A DNA stretch of 64,000 nucleotides from Perilla frutescens (GCA_026008535.1 BRKX01000009.1:31872501-31936500), one strand, 5' to 3'. Counted from the first letter of the stretch, positions 11,123 to 23,051 are shown. Translations and numbers: made by a program. Notes: a model not told the origin generated them from the letters alone.

Positions 11123-11764
11123 CTCGTGAAGTACGGCTACCACCTCTAGTTGGCATCTGAGAAATTAAAATAAAAAAAATTCTTAATAAACAAATACAAC
11201 ACAAACATATCAATTATAGTATAAGAATATTATGCAAATGAACCTCATATAATCATCACAACCACTATCATAATCATCATTATCGCTAATGTTATCATTT
11301 AAGGCATTTATGTCATCATCAGCATCATCATTTTCTTCTTTTTCTTTAATATCGATCAAACCATCATCTAGATGAACTGGTAATGGGTCATCATCTATCA
11401 CATGATCCTCTTGAAATGGTAGAGAGGTGATCGAATGATACAAATCAAAACATTCATCATCAGCCATATCACATTCAATATATTCAGATCTGTTAATTTT
11501 ACCTTGAAATGTCCAAGTATCATAATTCCAAACAAATTCATCTTTCGCAATGTGGAGTCGAACAGTATACAGCTCTTAAAATGGGAATATTCTTACATTT
11601 ATGACATAGATACTTACTTTTATCCATATTCATGAAAGCAGGTTGGTTACTAACAAACTCGATAAAAGATTCATGCTCATTCAGAAAATCTGGACTTAAA
11701 CCACCATTATCAAGATATCATCGGTACATACATTGATGATCTAGAGTAATTTTTGTTCTAAATA

Positions 11765-12095
11765 ATACGAACAACGCAACGAAATTGAATTTAGAAATTA
11801 ATTAAGCAATTTAGTAAAAATTTCGGCAGCACCTATGTGAAAATCTTAGTTCCAAATTCTCGACTTTACACTAATTGATCTATGTTCATCTAATTAATCA
11901 ATACCACTAAAACTAACAAAAATAAACAATACCAACAATGCAATGAAATTGAATTTAGAAATTAAATAAGAAATTCAGTAAAAATTTCGGCAACACCTAT
12001 GTGAAAATCATAGTCCCAAGTTCTCGACTCTAGGCTAATTGATCTATATTCATCTAATTAACCAATACCAACAAAACCAACAAAAATAAACAATA
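11765..12095. repeat. 164-bp tandem duplication
   Basis: Two diverged direct copies share a GAAATTGAATTTAGAAATTA phrase, AAAATTTCGGCA.CACCTATGTG and ATTGATCTAT.TTCATCTAATTA. The shared TTTCGG occurs at 11821 and 11985, giving a 164-bp period. They lie upstream of the CACTA ORF and may be intron or 5' flank. Confidence 0.7.
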
Positions 12096-12099
12096 CCAA

Positions 12100-12655
12100 C
12101 AACACCAACAATTCATATTTATACTCTAGAGGGATCTAGGTGCCCTCATCCCATACAAATTAAATAATTAATAAAGAGGGATTCAGGGCCCTCGTCCCAT
12201 AACAAACATAATCTTATCCATATTTGAAATTATTACGTAGATATTAGGTACCATGATGATATACACTATTTTTTCTTTATTTTTTTAATTAAAATTGAAA
12301 CTTTTTAAACATATGGGTGATGAGAAATGTGAAATTATCTAAAAAACTTAATTTCTAACATAATATTATACAATTTTATATACATGATTTCAAACATGCA
12401 ATCTAACTTAATAATTAATACTCTTTCATTATTTTAAGTTAGTCTACAAAATAGTTTTTAAATAAATCATTAAAGCTTAATTTGTACTTATCTCAATTTT
12501 ATAAAAAAAATCATTTTTGCTAACCTCAACTAAATATTTTTCAAAAATAATGTTTGTATAAGATCTAATCAACCTGCCACATTATCTTGAATTCACCAAA
12601 GAGTCTAATTATGATAAATATATCACGAATTTAACATATTGCAAAATGCGAAACA
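12100..12655. other. AT-rich non-coding stretch
   Basis: No gene, RNA or repeat end was recognised. It is presumably part of the decayed CACTA element between its ORF and its terminus. Confidence 0.4.
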
Positions 12656-12659
12656 AAAT

Positions 12660-13053
12660 AGAGCTATATGTATGTATGTATGTATTAAATAGAGAGAGAG
12701 AGAGAGCTAGGAGAAGAAGACTCGGCGGTTGGGATCCTCGGTGGCGACGTGTAGTCGACAGTGGTTGCATGTGGCCGGCGGAGGCATCCATGTAGAGGGA
12801 AGAGAGAGATAGTTAGAGAGAGATATAGGGAGAGAGAGAGAGAGAGAGAATCCATCCTTACCTGCGATGAAGAGACCGATGACAGAGTTGTGGCGGCGGC
12901 GAGACAACAAAGACGTGACTGTGAGACGGGGAGAAGACAAGAGAATGTAAGAGAAAGAGCGAGCAACAGAGCGAGAGAGTGAGAGAGATGGAGACAGCGG
13001 TAGAAACCGTGTCGACAACAGTGGATTGGCCGAAAAGACAAGGAGATGATGAG
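12660..13053. repeat. GA/CT-rich low-complexity tract
   Basis: GA dinucleotide runs at 12691-12706 and 12828-12849 and purine-rich surroundings produce overlapping spurious ORFs on both strands (Ser/Leu-rich on the minus strand, Arg/Glu-rich on the plus). On the minus strand it could be a CT-rich 5' leader of the CACTA gene, but that is inference. Confidence 0.5.
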
Positions 13054-13654
13054 TAGAGTTGTCAAATGGGCCGGGCTGACCCAACCCAACTCGGCCCAAG
13101 CCCGTTATGGGCTGACCCAGCCCAACCCATAAAAATCATGGGCTAAGTGGGTTGGGTTTGCCTTGACGAAATGGGCTCACGTGGGCCCTTTTTTGAAACC
13201 CAACCCAGCCCAGGCCCAGGCCCACAAAAGGCCCAGCTCAGGCCCAGCCCAAGCCCATCTTAAGCCCCTTTAAACCCGTCTTAGTTTAATTTATTAATTT
13301 ATTTGACCATACATAAAAAATGTTTCAACATACTACAATTTCAAAATATAATGCCATAAAATCATATTATTAATTGTATCTTGTCATATAAATGATAAAT
13401 AAATTCACTAAGTATAATTATATTAATTAATGTCAGCATTTAAAAATTCAAAACCCACCTTAGGCCCGGCCCAGCCCAGCCCAGGCCCACATTAGGCCCG
13501 GCGTATGGTTTGGGCTGGGCTAATATATATTTAAGAAAACCCAGCCCAGCCCAGCCCGTTCCACTAGTGGGCCTGGGCTGGGTTGGGCCATTTATCTCAA
13601 AACCCACCCGGGCCTAGGCCGGGCTGGGCTAGCCCGGCCCAGTTGACAACTCTA
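13054..13654. mobile_element. hAT-type MITE, 601 bp, GGGCC-rich arms
   Basis: The terminal inverted repeats are TAGAGTTGTCAA at 13054-13065 and TTGACAACTCTA at 13643-13654, identical over 12 bp. The flanks ATGATGAG (13046-13053) and ATGACGAG (13655-13662) form an 8-bp TSD with one mismatch, as expected of hAT elements. Both arms are packed with repeats of GGGCCGGGCT, CCCAGCCCA and GGCCCAGGCC, around an AT-rich core (about 13270-13440). There is no coding capacity. Confidence 0.85.
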
Positions 13655-13689
13655 ATGACGAGGGCTGGCCATGGTTGGAAAATTGGGGA

Positions 13690-14334
13690 AGTGAAAGTGA
13701 GGCTCCGATTCTATTTTGATATCAGAAATTTAACGAGTGACTGTCAAACGACTAATCCCCGTCATTAAGTATCAATTTTCAAATAATTTAATCCGCTAAA
13801 TGTTAACGACAAATAGATTATGTCGTTAATATTTTATTTTTCAATTAATTAAATCAGATAAATGTAACAGCGGAACTATTCTATCATTAATATTTTTCGA
13901 CTTAATTAATTATTAAATTAAATAATTAATGATGGAATCCATCTGTCATTTGGTTTTTTTCATAATTAAATAATTGAAAAATAAAATACTAATGACGTAA
14001 TAGACCCGTCGTTAACATTTGTCTGATTTAATTAATTGAAAAATAAAACGATCCGTCATTAGGTTTTTTCATAATTAAATAATTGAAAAATAAAATACTA
14101 ACGATGGAATAGACTCGTAGTTAACATTTATCTGATTTAATTAATTGTAAATAAAATATGAACGACGGAATCTATTCGTCATTAAGATTAACGATGGTCA
14201 TTCCATCTCTAGTCCGTCATAACTTTTACGTGCGAAACACTCCTGCTATTTTAAATGTCTGAAACGTTTGTCATCATATGGTTGCAAGTAACGACGGATC
14301 TGATTCCATCACTATATCATGATTTTTTGTAGTG
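13690..14334 (-). mobile_element. CACTA element terminus with subterminal repeats
   Basis: The minus strand starts CACTACAAAAAATC at 14334, the classic CACTA end. The inner 600 bp carries many copies in both orientations of a short motif of the type AACGACGGA / TCCGTCATTA, the usual subterminal binding-site array. It is the 5' end, in minus orientation, of the element that holds the ORF remnants at 6015-11725. The opposite terminus was not found and is probably lost near 5940. Confidence 0.75.
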
Positions 14335-16050
14335 TTTCAGTTAATAATGAATTGTGATTGAATATCTTATTTGTTTTGGTTTTTTTATTTAAAATTATTA
14401 ATATATGTTATTCACATTTTTTTTTATAAATTATATATTGTAAAGTTATCCTATTTATTATTTTTTATTCTAAAAAGGCCAAATTATACTTTGTAAATCA
14501 AATAATTTGTAAGAATTTATTCTTCTAAATTTTATTGCTAGGCATAACCAATTTAATTTTGATTAATGAATAAGTTTAGAAAACCTCATTTCAAAACTAT
14601 TTTATTCTAGTAATTCTTTTCAATTATTAATTTTAATAAACAATAACAATGGTTTTAGCTATTTAATTTGATGAAAATGGAAGAAAGTTGAATCAAAATG
14701 ATATTGTTTTACTATAAAAATAAGAAACATTGAAAACGTTGTCATTTCACTAACACAATTATATAAAAAATTAAATGCATAAATATTAGCAATCATCTCG
14801 GGATTTAATTTTTACTCACACAAGCAAACAAGAAGCGTAAAGAGTCATCGCTCCGCCCCCTAAGAATAGTTTCTGGATCTTCCACTGATCTATTATATGG
14901 ATCTTTATTATCAGATAGACGGGTCGCTATTCGATTTGACCCATAACTGAGATATAAATTAAACATTTTGCCCATTTTACTCATTATTCTCTCTTCAATC
15001 TAATTCTTCTCCATAAAACCTAGCTCTCTCTCTCTCTCTCTCCTTTTCTTTCTTCCTCATCCCTTGGCTGTTGATTGAACTCCTTCAACCAAGCCATAGT
15101 TCTTCTTTTCCAATCTAGTGTTATTCTATGTGTTGCACCGTGTTTATGCGTTTTACTTTTTGATCATCCGCTATTACAAGTGTTCAAAGTTCTTGTGCTT
15201 ACCCACCGCCATTTGTTGTCATCATCTGAACACTTTTACACTCTTTCTAATTTTTTCAATGAGGTATATTTTCTTAGATTCGCAGTCATATTTTGTTTTT
15301 TTTTTTTCCTTTCAATTTTACTGTTGTTTTTGTTAGGTTTTCTAACATTCTCTATATTTTTATTTTTTTATCGTTGTTCTCCTTACGATTTCCTTCAATT
15401 TTGTTGTTTTAATCTTAGATCTATGTTCTTCTCTCTTATATATGTTGTTGTTGGTGCATTGGAGGATGTTGAATATATTTCGACTCAAGATTCTATTAAA
15501 GATTATTAGTGATACTGTTATTTGTAACTAATGGTACTTTTATTTATAATCAATTATAGTTTTCTCTGTGTTAACTAGAGATACTTTTATTTTGTTTGTA
15601 ATTAGTGTTTTTTTTTTAATCATGATAATGAAATAGATGTGGTTTTGACTTGAAAAATACGTTCCTAATGATATTCATCAATTTTTTTCTCAGTTAGAAA
15701 TTATGGTCATTTTTTACAACAATTTTCAATTTGAAAAAGTACAATCAAATATGAATGGTATAGTATAATGTTAAAAAAGTGTCATGTAATCTGACTATAA
15801 TCAAAATTTTCTAAATATAATAATTAAACTACTAATATTACTTCGTAATCATCTCGAACTAAACTTGTGCAACATCATCCATAATATGGTTTTATAAAAC
15901 TAAATTATTTAGCTATATGAAAAAAGTATCACTTATATAGTATTAAAATATCAGATGTTCTATTGAAAAGTATCATCCGGATATATAGTGCAACATAGGG
16001 TTTTTTTTTTTACTTAGGCTGCGATTGCCAAATAGCATTGGGTCAGCCCA
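14335..16050. other. AT-rich intergenic DNA with a CT microsatellite
   Basis: No recognisable gene was found. A CT run at about 15030-15050 precedes a 144-residue plus-strand ORF (15075-15509) that is Phe/Leu/Ser-rich, lies in pyrimidine-rich sequence and has no family resemblance, so it is not called as a gene. Confidence 0.4.
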
Positions 16051-16073
16051 TCTGACATAAACCTTATGTCAGA
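16051..16073. other. Short perfect hairpin
   Basis: Arms TCTGACATAA and TTATGTCAGA are separated by three bases (ACC). No terminator or RNA gene context is evident; it may be the centre of a small palindromic repeat. Confidence 0.5.
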
Positions 16074-16555
16074 CGATTGTATAGGAAACCGGCTCAAAAA
16101 AATAATCTCTTAGTTTTTTTCTTCAATGTTAATTCTAGTCTTTTTGGTATGACGTATCATGACATGGTTATGTGGAACAAAAAAAATATTTATAGTTGAG
16201 AGGGATGATTGATTAATATATTTTACTTTGATTAAATATATATATATATATATATATATGTCTAGCCAAGTAGAGATGAGTCTTTCGATCACTTCACCTT
16301 GAATATATTTACTCTTCTACATTTTTGATGTTTTCCTTGTTTCTTTAATTATCATGTTTTACTCTTTTAGTTGTTGATCTTGGCCAACATTGATAAACTA
16401 AGATTTTTCACTTGTAATTGTGTCATGTGGTCATGCTTTTCATTTGAGTTACTCATATTTTTATCTCAATTTATTTGGATTTCACACATTCTTAGAGTTT
16501 GGTATTTTTATTCATTTTTGCAGGTTTTGTCCCTATTTATACTGTGTTTTCAAGA
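16074..16555. other. AT-rich intergenic DNA
   Basis: Apart from the TA run, nothing was recognised. Small ORFs here are chance frames. Confidence 0.35.
16232..16259. repeat. TA microsatellite
   Basis: An uninterrupted TA dinucleotide run. Confidence 0.9.
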
Positions 16556-16559
16556 AATG

Positions 16560-16925
16560 AATAGTTGATAACGTTCTGGAGTTGCATGATAAAGAATTCG
16601 AGTCGAGAAAAGGGCGAAAATGATGTAGAAGGACACTCGTGAGTGTGCCTGTGAATGTGGTCGTGAATCACACCTTGGCTCATCTTCTAGAAGCCCACTA
16701 CAAAGGTGGGGTTTTTATTTAGGAAATTCACTGGCATGGTCGCGAATATAGCCTAGTTGTGAATTCTGTTGCCACGTTGGTGCCACATGGAATTGTGACC
16801 CGAGTAGCAAATAACCGAGTCGCAAGCAAGATCGCGGATTGTCTGGGCCTGTCCAATTTTGAGCTAGTTTTGGACTTTTTCTAACTAAGTATGAAAAGGG
16901 ATTTTAGGTGAAAATTTATCATATT
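16560..16925 (+). repeat. Athila-like LTR remnant (left copy)
   Basis: This stretch aligns by eye with 28530-28800: both share AC(T)CGTGA.TGTGGTCGC, the CTTCTGGAAGC-type phrase, GCATGGTCGCGA, TGCCACGT and a TTTTTCTAACTAAG.AT tract before AATT.ATCATATTCTAT. The two probably come from the two LTRs of one Athila-like element now separated by later insertions. Confidence 0.6.
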
Positions 16926-17040
16926 CTATGATGGTCTCGAGACACCTAAAGAAGATCCAATCACCACCATAGTCTCTCCTAATAGAGCTTCTAAAAAGCC
17001 AGATTCCACAAGCATGAGTCCACATATGGGCACCATAGTT

Positions 17041-17837
17041 CACCCTACAATGACTAACTCGTTTTCACAGAGAATCTCGAAATAGAAAGTTGATGAACAG
17101 TTCTCTCGAGTCTTGGAAATCTTCAAGAAAGTGCATATCAATATTATGTTGGTGGAGAAGTTGCAACAAATGCCTAAGTATGCAAAGTTCCTCACAGATG
17201 TTGTGTCTAAAAATAGGAAGATAGTAGAATTTGAGACAATACACATCCTAGAGAACTGTAGCTCCATCATCCAAATGAAGCTTTCTGCTAAGATGAAGGA
17301 TCTGGAAAGTTCTACACTCCTTATCACTGTTGGGGACAAGATTGGTAGCCGAGTGTTGTGTGATCTGGGAGCAAGCATCAATTTGATATCACTCTCTTTT
17401 TTTAAGAAGCTAAACTGTGGGCAACTCAATCACACAATGATGTGTTTGCAGATGGCCGATCGATCCTTAGTGTATCCTGAGAGAATCCTGGAGGATGTGC
17501 TAGTTAAGGTGAAGGATTTCTGGTGGACTTTGTTGTGCTCAATAAGAAGAAAGATAAGAGTGTTCCTCTCATTTTAGGATGGCCCTTTTTAGGTACTGGA
17601 TGGGTCAATATTGATCTGGACACGGGGATACTCACTCTCCGATTTGAGGATGAACAAATTCAATTCATGTTCAATGTTGAGGAGCACAATGTAGCAGTAG
17701 AGTGTAACATCATCAACACTCAAGAATCTAGCTGCACAACTGATGACATGCACAAGTTGGGAGCTCAGCTGGACATCCTCACAATGCCACCCTTCAATGT
17801 TCGTTTTGGTAAATTAGTTTTGTGGCCGTTAACATAA
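17041..17837 (+). pseudogene. Athila-like gag end and protease, frameshifted
   Basis: The frame begins near KVDEQFSRVLEIFKKVHINI and MPKYAKFLTDVVSKNRK, a hallmark of the Athila gag/pol junction. The retropepsin motif CDLGASINLISLSFFKKL follows, with Leu in place of Thr after the catalytic Asp, as is typical of Athila. Next come MADRSLVYPERILEDVLVKV and, after a frameshift near 17520, LILGWPFLGTGWVNIDLDTG. RT, RNase H and integrase are absent downstream. It resembles the protease at 49740-50100 but is a separate, older copy. Confidence 0.8.
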
Positions 17838-19166
17838 GAGTCTGGATTTGATTCCACTTTGAAGGATGATAGAGGTGGAGGCACTCAGATGGAGAACCGG
17901 GAAAGAGAATGGGGGATATCAATCTCTCCACTTTTGGGAGCCTAAGTTTCCAGGTCGACTGTTGACATTAAATCCATCACTTGTTGGGAGACAACCCAAT
18001 GTGTGTTTGTTTTGTGTTTTCTTTTAGTTTGGTTAGTTAGTTTTTTTTTCTATTTATGTTTTTTGATTTCTTTTTGTGAATTCTGTAGGTAAAGGGTGCT
18101 GCAATGTTGCATTATGGGGGATAATGAACTATTCCACTTGTCTTTCGACAAGTTTGGGAAAGAATGTTGAATCCAAACTACACGCCTCCACCACCTCTTG
18201 ATCACTATGAGTTGTCGACGAAACCTTATGCATTCTTAAAAACTTATTCTATCCCTGGGACTTTGCTTGTGGTGTCTAAATCTTTATTTATTTTACCTAC
18301 TTTATTTTTTTAATTTTGCTTTTCTCGAAAATTTTAAATTTTTTTTGCTTTTTTTTATCTTGAATTTTGCATGGGATTTGAATGTTATAAGCATTATGGT
18401 TTATGATTATGTGTTTATGATTGAAAATATTTGATTGAGAATGATTTGAGCATGTATAACATGATTTGAACGAGCATGTGTTTTAGAGTTCTTCGAGCTT
18501 TATGATGACCAATATTGAGTTGTGAGCTTTTGAGCCTATAAGACATGTTGTCTTGATTTTTGTTGATGTGTGTTGGTTTTTTATGCACTTGTTTCTGTAG
18601 AACTTGCGTGTTGTCTTGCTTAAGATTGGGTTTTTGTGCTTGAAAATATGAGATGATAGTAGGCCATCTTTTCTTTAGCCATGTTATCCCATACACTATC
18701 TTAAGTTCATTTTATCCTTTTATAAGTCATTTTGTGCCTAATTACCTTTTCTTTGAAAGCCTATTTGGGATTAAATTTGTTGACTTTTGTGGAGTTGGGA
18801 TGGAGAGAGGTATGGACATGAAATGGATGGTGGTAGTTTGGTGATCTTTATTGGTACACAAAAGAAAGGAAAAAAAGTGTTGAAAGTACTTATGAAAACA
18901 AATAAGAAAAGAGATCAAAGGTACATGAGTTGAGAAGAAAAAAATTTATGAGGACTCGAAGAATCTAATGTTTTGAGTGGAAGAATTAAGGTTGTGTAGG
19001 AGGAAGAAGTTGGAAAAATTCCAACTAGTGCTTAAATGTGAACAATAGTTGGGAATACAAAAATAAAAGTGGTGGATTGAGCTAAATTGGTTGGGAATCT
19101 TTGATTTCTACAATTGTTGAGTCACTCTAGCAAAATATTCATAACCTTAATCCGAGCCTACATTAC
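17838..19166 (+). repeat. Athila-like 3' untranslated region
   Basis: A GTTGGGAGACAACCCAATG motif at about 17981-17999 matches the conserved Athila 3' motif and is paralleled by the TTAGGAGGCAACCCG at about 50636-50650. The following T-rich spacer has no coding content. The stretch ends at 19166, where LTR E begins. Confidence 0.6.
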
Positions 19167-20021
19167 TGTAACACTCCAAATCCAATTATAGAGTCATAAT
19201 TCCTTTTCTAGAGCCCAAATGTTAAGTTGTATCAATTTTTAAGAAAAAAGCCCAAATGATGGGCTTTCTAGCTCAATAACAATTTTAATTATATATGGCC
19301 CAATTATTATCCGATCGAGATGATCGAACATGTTAGATGATAGTTCTCATCGATATGATACATAAAACTTGATTTCATCTTTGTTAGACTTTAATTGCCA
19401 AGTTATGATTTGATCATTGATTTAATTAAATTTTAGAGTTAAGTTATGGAGGGATATAAATACTCATTCATCTCACTTTCTAGGTCATTTTTTTTTGGAG
19501 AACAAATAGATCAGCTCCTATCCCTCTCTCCCTCACCTCTCTTGCTGCCTCCTCCAGTCCCTCACCGCCGTCGTCCCCTTCGCCGGCCACCGTAGCCGCC
19601 GTCACCACAACCCTCCTCCACATATTTTCCGGTGAAATTTTTAATATGCAATATCATTTTTTGAATGCTCTTTTCCTTCTCTATATGATTCTATAATTAT
19701 TTTCATGATTTTACGATGACAAGGCCTCCGATTTTAAGATCTAAAAATGGAGAAATCTAGAGCCTTTGAGAAAATTCCTCTTATCGTTTTCTCTTTAATT
19801 TATAGTGTTGTAAATCATTTAATTTATAGTTTAGGGGCTGTATTGGCTATGTTATACATAAGTCTTAGTAGAAAGTTTGTGCATGTGTGTGGATTTGTCT
19901 AGACAACGATTTTAGGATGAGTTTATATGGTTTAATAATAGATTGGAAAAAATGATTTTTTTTTGTTAATGTTTTGGTGGAATTATGATGTTGAAAATTG
20001 ACAAAGAGTTCATAAATTAAG

Positions 20022-22211
20022 CGTTGGTCCCGAGACGAGTCAGAATCAGTTTAGAGGAGGAGGTAAATAAACTGATCCAAAAACTTAACAATAAGTGCGG
20101 AATATTCAGGGCCCGTTTGACTCGCTGAGTTATCCGTAGGAGATCAATTGAGATGATCTGCTAGCTCGGAGTGTTGTGTGTGCTTGAAGTGTGCAGTTTA
20201 GAACATGCAACTGAAACTGAAAAGTAAAGCAGACCACACAAGCAGTTTTATAGAGGTTCGAAGCTCAACTTCTACGTCCTCTCTTCCTTCTGCAGAAGGG
20301 CAATTCACTATGCAAGTGTAAAGTCCTTTATTACAGTTACACAGTGAGGACAGGTGTTGGACCTGGCTGTCGGTGACTTTACGAGTCACGGATTCCTTTC
20401 CAACTGTTGTTGTCCTGAAAGTGATGAACCAACGCAAGTAGCCTCCTCAGCCAGTTTCTGGGTCAACAGCTCGCTGAGACTTTAGGTGCTATTGTCCGTC
20501 TTTACAAGGTTTTAGATATCTTTAGATCTTCAAGAAGATAGTCATGAATCTGGTATCAACTGATGTGCTCCTTTGCGTGTCGGTGGCTTGAGCTGGGTAG
20601 TTGATCGTTGTAGAACTTGAACTGAGAGAGTTGCTCTGGCTAGATTTCTTCAACAGCTAGCTTGATGAGCGATCTGGCTCCTTCTCTTCAGTTGGACTTT
20701 TTGCTTTGGTGAATTTAAGCTTGAGGCTTTAGAGCTTTGGTGAACATCTTCGTGGAAAGTCTTTAAGCAGTAATTCTTGCAAAAAAAGTCAAGCAAAAGT
20801 CACGGCCATCTTCTGGGTTGCTCATCTTTTATAGATGAGTGGCTGGTGACCGTGGATGATCAGTGTGTGATCATAAATGATAAATTCGTTGAGGGGTTTT
20901 CATTTAAAGAGAGCCGTTGAGTAGTCTTTGCTCTTCTGACGAAATTTTGTTCTAAGATCTCGGTTGCATTAACTTCAAGATCTTCTTTGGCTTATCTGAA
21001 ATTTGAATTTCAGTTACAGCTTCTATCTTGATCTTCAGCTCTGGGCTGTGACAGGCAGTTGGAATCTTCAGTTCCTTGTCTATCAATTCTGTGCATTCTT
21101 GGCAGTTTGGAAAGCTCCAGTTATGATCATCTTCAGCTGGCAGTTCTGGACTCTGGCTTAATGCTTTCTGAGCTCCAGTTTGATTTGCTTCAGCTGGCAG
21201 TTTGAACAGTGTTCTTCAGCTGGCATGTTGGACTTGTGTCCCTTCAGCTGGAACTTTCTTGGACTGGTCTTCCGTTCGGTTGCTGGTGCTTTTTCAGTTG
21301 GACTTCAGAACTGATGCGTCTTCAGCTGGTATCCTTCGAACTGATACTTCTTCAGCTGGGACTTCTTGAGCTGGTATTTCCTTCAGCTCGTACCTTGGTC
21401 TTCTCTTCAGCTGGAACTTCCTGAGCTGATATTTTTCTTCAGCTCGACCTTGGACTGGTACATTTCTTCAGCTGGTATTCTCCTTCAGCTGGTTTCATCT
21501 TGAGCTGGCATGTTCATCAGCTCGGACTGATGTGGTCTTCAGCTGGTATTCTTCTTCAGTTGGGATTGTCCTCTCTTCGGCTGCTAGTCTTCTTCAGCTC
21601 ATTTCATCTTGAGCTGGCATGTTCATCAGCTCGAACTGATGTGGTCTTCAGCTGGTATCCTTCAGTCGAGATTAGTCTTGAACTGGCATATCCTTCAGTT
21701 CTCCTCTTCAGCTGGTATTCTCCTTCAGCTGGAAACTTTTCTTCTGTTGGGCACTTCTGGGCTGGTGCCTTGAACTGGTATTTTTCTTCAGTTCATAACT
21801 GTAGACTGATGGCATTTTGGTACTCCACTTGATGGTACCTGCAACTTTCAGTTTATCTTGCTAACTGATCTAGCAAGCTATAGTATCTCTTTCACGGCCT
21901 TTTGTGGCTGGATTTTTCTTTTACTTTTTCTCTCTGTTCTTTTCTCTCTCTTTTCTTTTCTCAGCTCTTGGCTGGTTTCTTTTTTCTTTTCTCTCTTATT
22001 TTCTCTCTTTTTCTTTCCTCTCTTTTCTTTTCTTTTCCTCACTTGGATTGATCATTTCTTTTGGCTTTGATAGTTTGATTTTTTTATATGATCATCCTTA
22101 GTTTTCTGCTTGATTTCTTTTCAATTTTTCAAAGCTCTTTGTGTATTTTGGCATATTTTGACATCTCATCAAAACCCCAGTCAGGAAAACCCTTGATAGT
22201 TTTTCCTAACA
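20022..22211 (-). mobile_element. Solo LTR of a SIRE/Maximus-like copia element (F), TSD TTAAG
   Basis: On the minus strand it starts TGTTAGGAAAAACTATC at 22211 and ends GGACCAACG at 20022 (terminal CA mutated to CG). Flanks TTAAG at 20017-20021 and 22212-22216 match perfectly. The segment parallels the 3' LTR at 61369-63143 (shared GTTGGTCCCG, TAAACTGA, TTTATAGAGGTTCGAAGC and CTACGTCCTCTCTTCCTTC on the plus strand). It holds the CAGCTG-rich array at 21200-21790 and pyrimidine-rich sequence at 21920-22045; ORFs there are artefacts of these repeats. Confidence 0.88.
21200..21790. repeat. Array of CTTCAGCTGG-type motifs
   Basis: More than twenty copies of TTCAGCTGG(T/A) or one-base variants (TTGAGCTGG, TTCAGCTCG) occur at irregular 15-40 bp intervals, with TATTC.TTCTTC spacers. 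The core CAGCTG is palindromic. The related LTR at 61369-63143 has a weaker set of GATCAGTT.AG and TTCAGCTAG motifs. Confidence 0.8.
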
Positions 22212-22215
22212 TTAA

Positions 22216-23012
22216 GGCTCCGTTTGGTTGGCACGGAATCTACCTGAGGAAAGTATTCTAATTCTTTATTTTAACATTACTGTGTTTGGTTCATTTTTTT
22301 ATGTAATATGGAAAGGAATCAGATTCCTCAAAACAGGAAAAATTGTGCAACTTTCCTGGAATGTAAATACCTACTTGGAGTAGGTATTATTATTCCTTAT
22401 TTCTGGAAATTTGATGTTAAATGGTTTCATTGTTCGTTTTTTTCATTATTATTATTTAATTTTTTATAAATTATAATTAAGTTTGGATTCATATTTTTTA
22501 ACCCAAAAATAAAAAATATTTTTTTTTTTTAAATTGAAAAAAATAAGATTTATTATCATCATTTTTTATTAATACTAAGTTTGGATTAAAACATTTCAAT
22601 AAAAAATGAGTAAAATATAAAAAAAATGGAAAAAAATTATAAATAAAAAAATTCAAAAAAATGTGATACTTTTTTATTGACGAAATTCCCACCAAAATTC
22701 GATTATTCTATCCACCATTTTTTGTCATTTCTATTGAAATTCCAATAATATCATTTCTGAGGCAACAATGTGGATTAAACGATGATCATACGTCTATAGC
22801 ATTATCAATATATATAATTTTATAAAATATTTGCCTTAATTGATAATAAAGATATTAACCCAAAATTATAAAATAATTTTCTTGGTTATTTTTTAGTCAT
22901 ATTATTTTATTTAAATTGAAACAATGTGTTGCATTCAATACATATAGTAGTGTTATAAATTGAAGAATTATATATTATATTGTTCGTAATTTAAAATTAT
23001 AAACTATTGGTA

Positions 23013-23051
<39 letters not shown>

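Larger units (their letters stand above)
6015..11725 (-). pseudogene. CACTA transposon ORF (Transpos_assoc plus plant-transposase-like), split by two insertions
   Basis: Pieces on the minus strand read in order. (1) 11720-11236: a transposase-associated domain with ESFIEFVSNQPAFMN and KYLCHKCKN, a frameshift, then DEFVWNYDTWTFQGK and an acidic Asp/Asn-rich tract. (2) An exon from 11156 after a TCAG acceptor, starting MPTRGGSRTSR. (3) 9618-9459, with SLPSSFAGLGDEVGGLD. (4) 6540-6411, with TTSFKRYIHPTGYAWKL and MQYFEEF. (5) 6335-6020, with FIWDPAITLMILKL, HTFKKHRREGRPASIP and WLVYLDTPKVKENAE. Blocks 4 and 5 fit the Transposase_24 / Ptta-En/Spm family seen beside CACTA transposases. Stops and frameshifts make it dead. 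A solo LTR (6610-9453) and an LTR-like insert (9619-11122) separate the pieces. Confidence 0.7.

Noticed and set aside
12685..13099. Overlapping minus-strand ORFs rich in Ser and Leu, and an Arg/Glu-rich plus-strand ORF
   Set aside because: They come from GA/CT microsatellite sequence and the arm of the hAT-type MITE.
15075..15509. 144-residue hydrophobic plus-strand ORF
   Set aside because: Phe/Leu/Ser-rich translation of a pyrimidine-rich stretch, with no conserved domain or splice context.
16051..16073. A rho-independent-type terminator
   Set aside because: A perfect hairpin exists but the context is plant nuclear DNA without an adjacent gene, so a bacterial-style terminator makes no sense.
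16560..16620. A gene start at 16371-16568 (65-residue ORF)
   Set aside because: No domain is present, and the following sequence is Athila-like LTR.
21209..22101. ORFs at 21209-22101 with repeated Leu/Trp/Ser patterns
   Set aside because: They are translations of the CAGCTG array and a poly-pyrimidine tract in solo LTR F.
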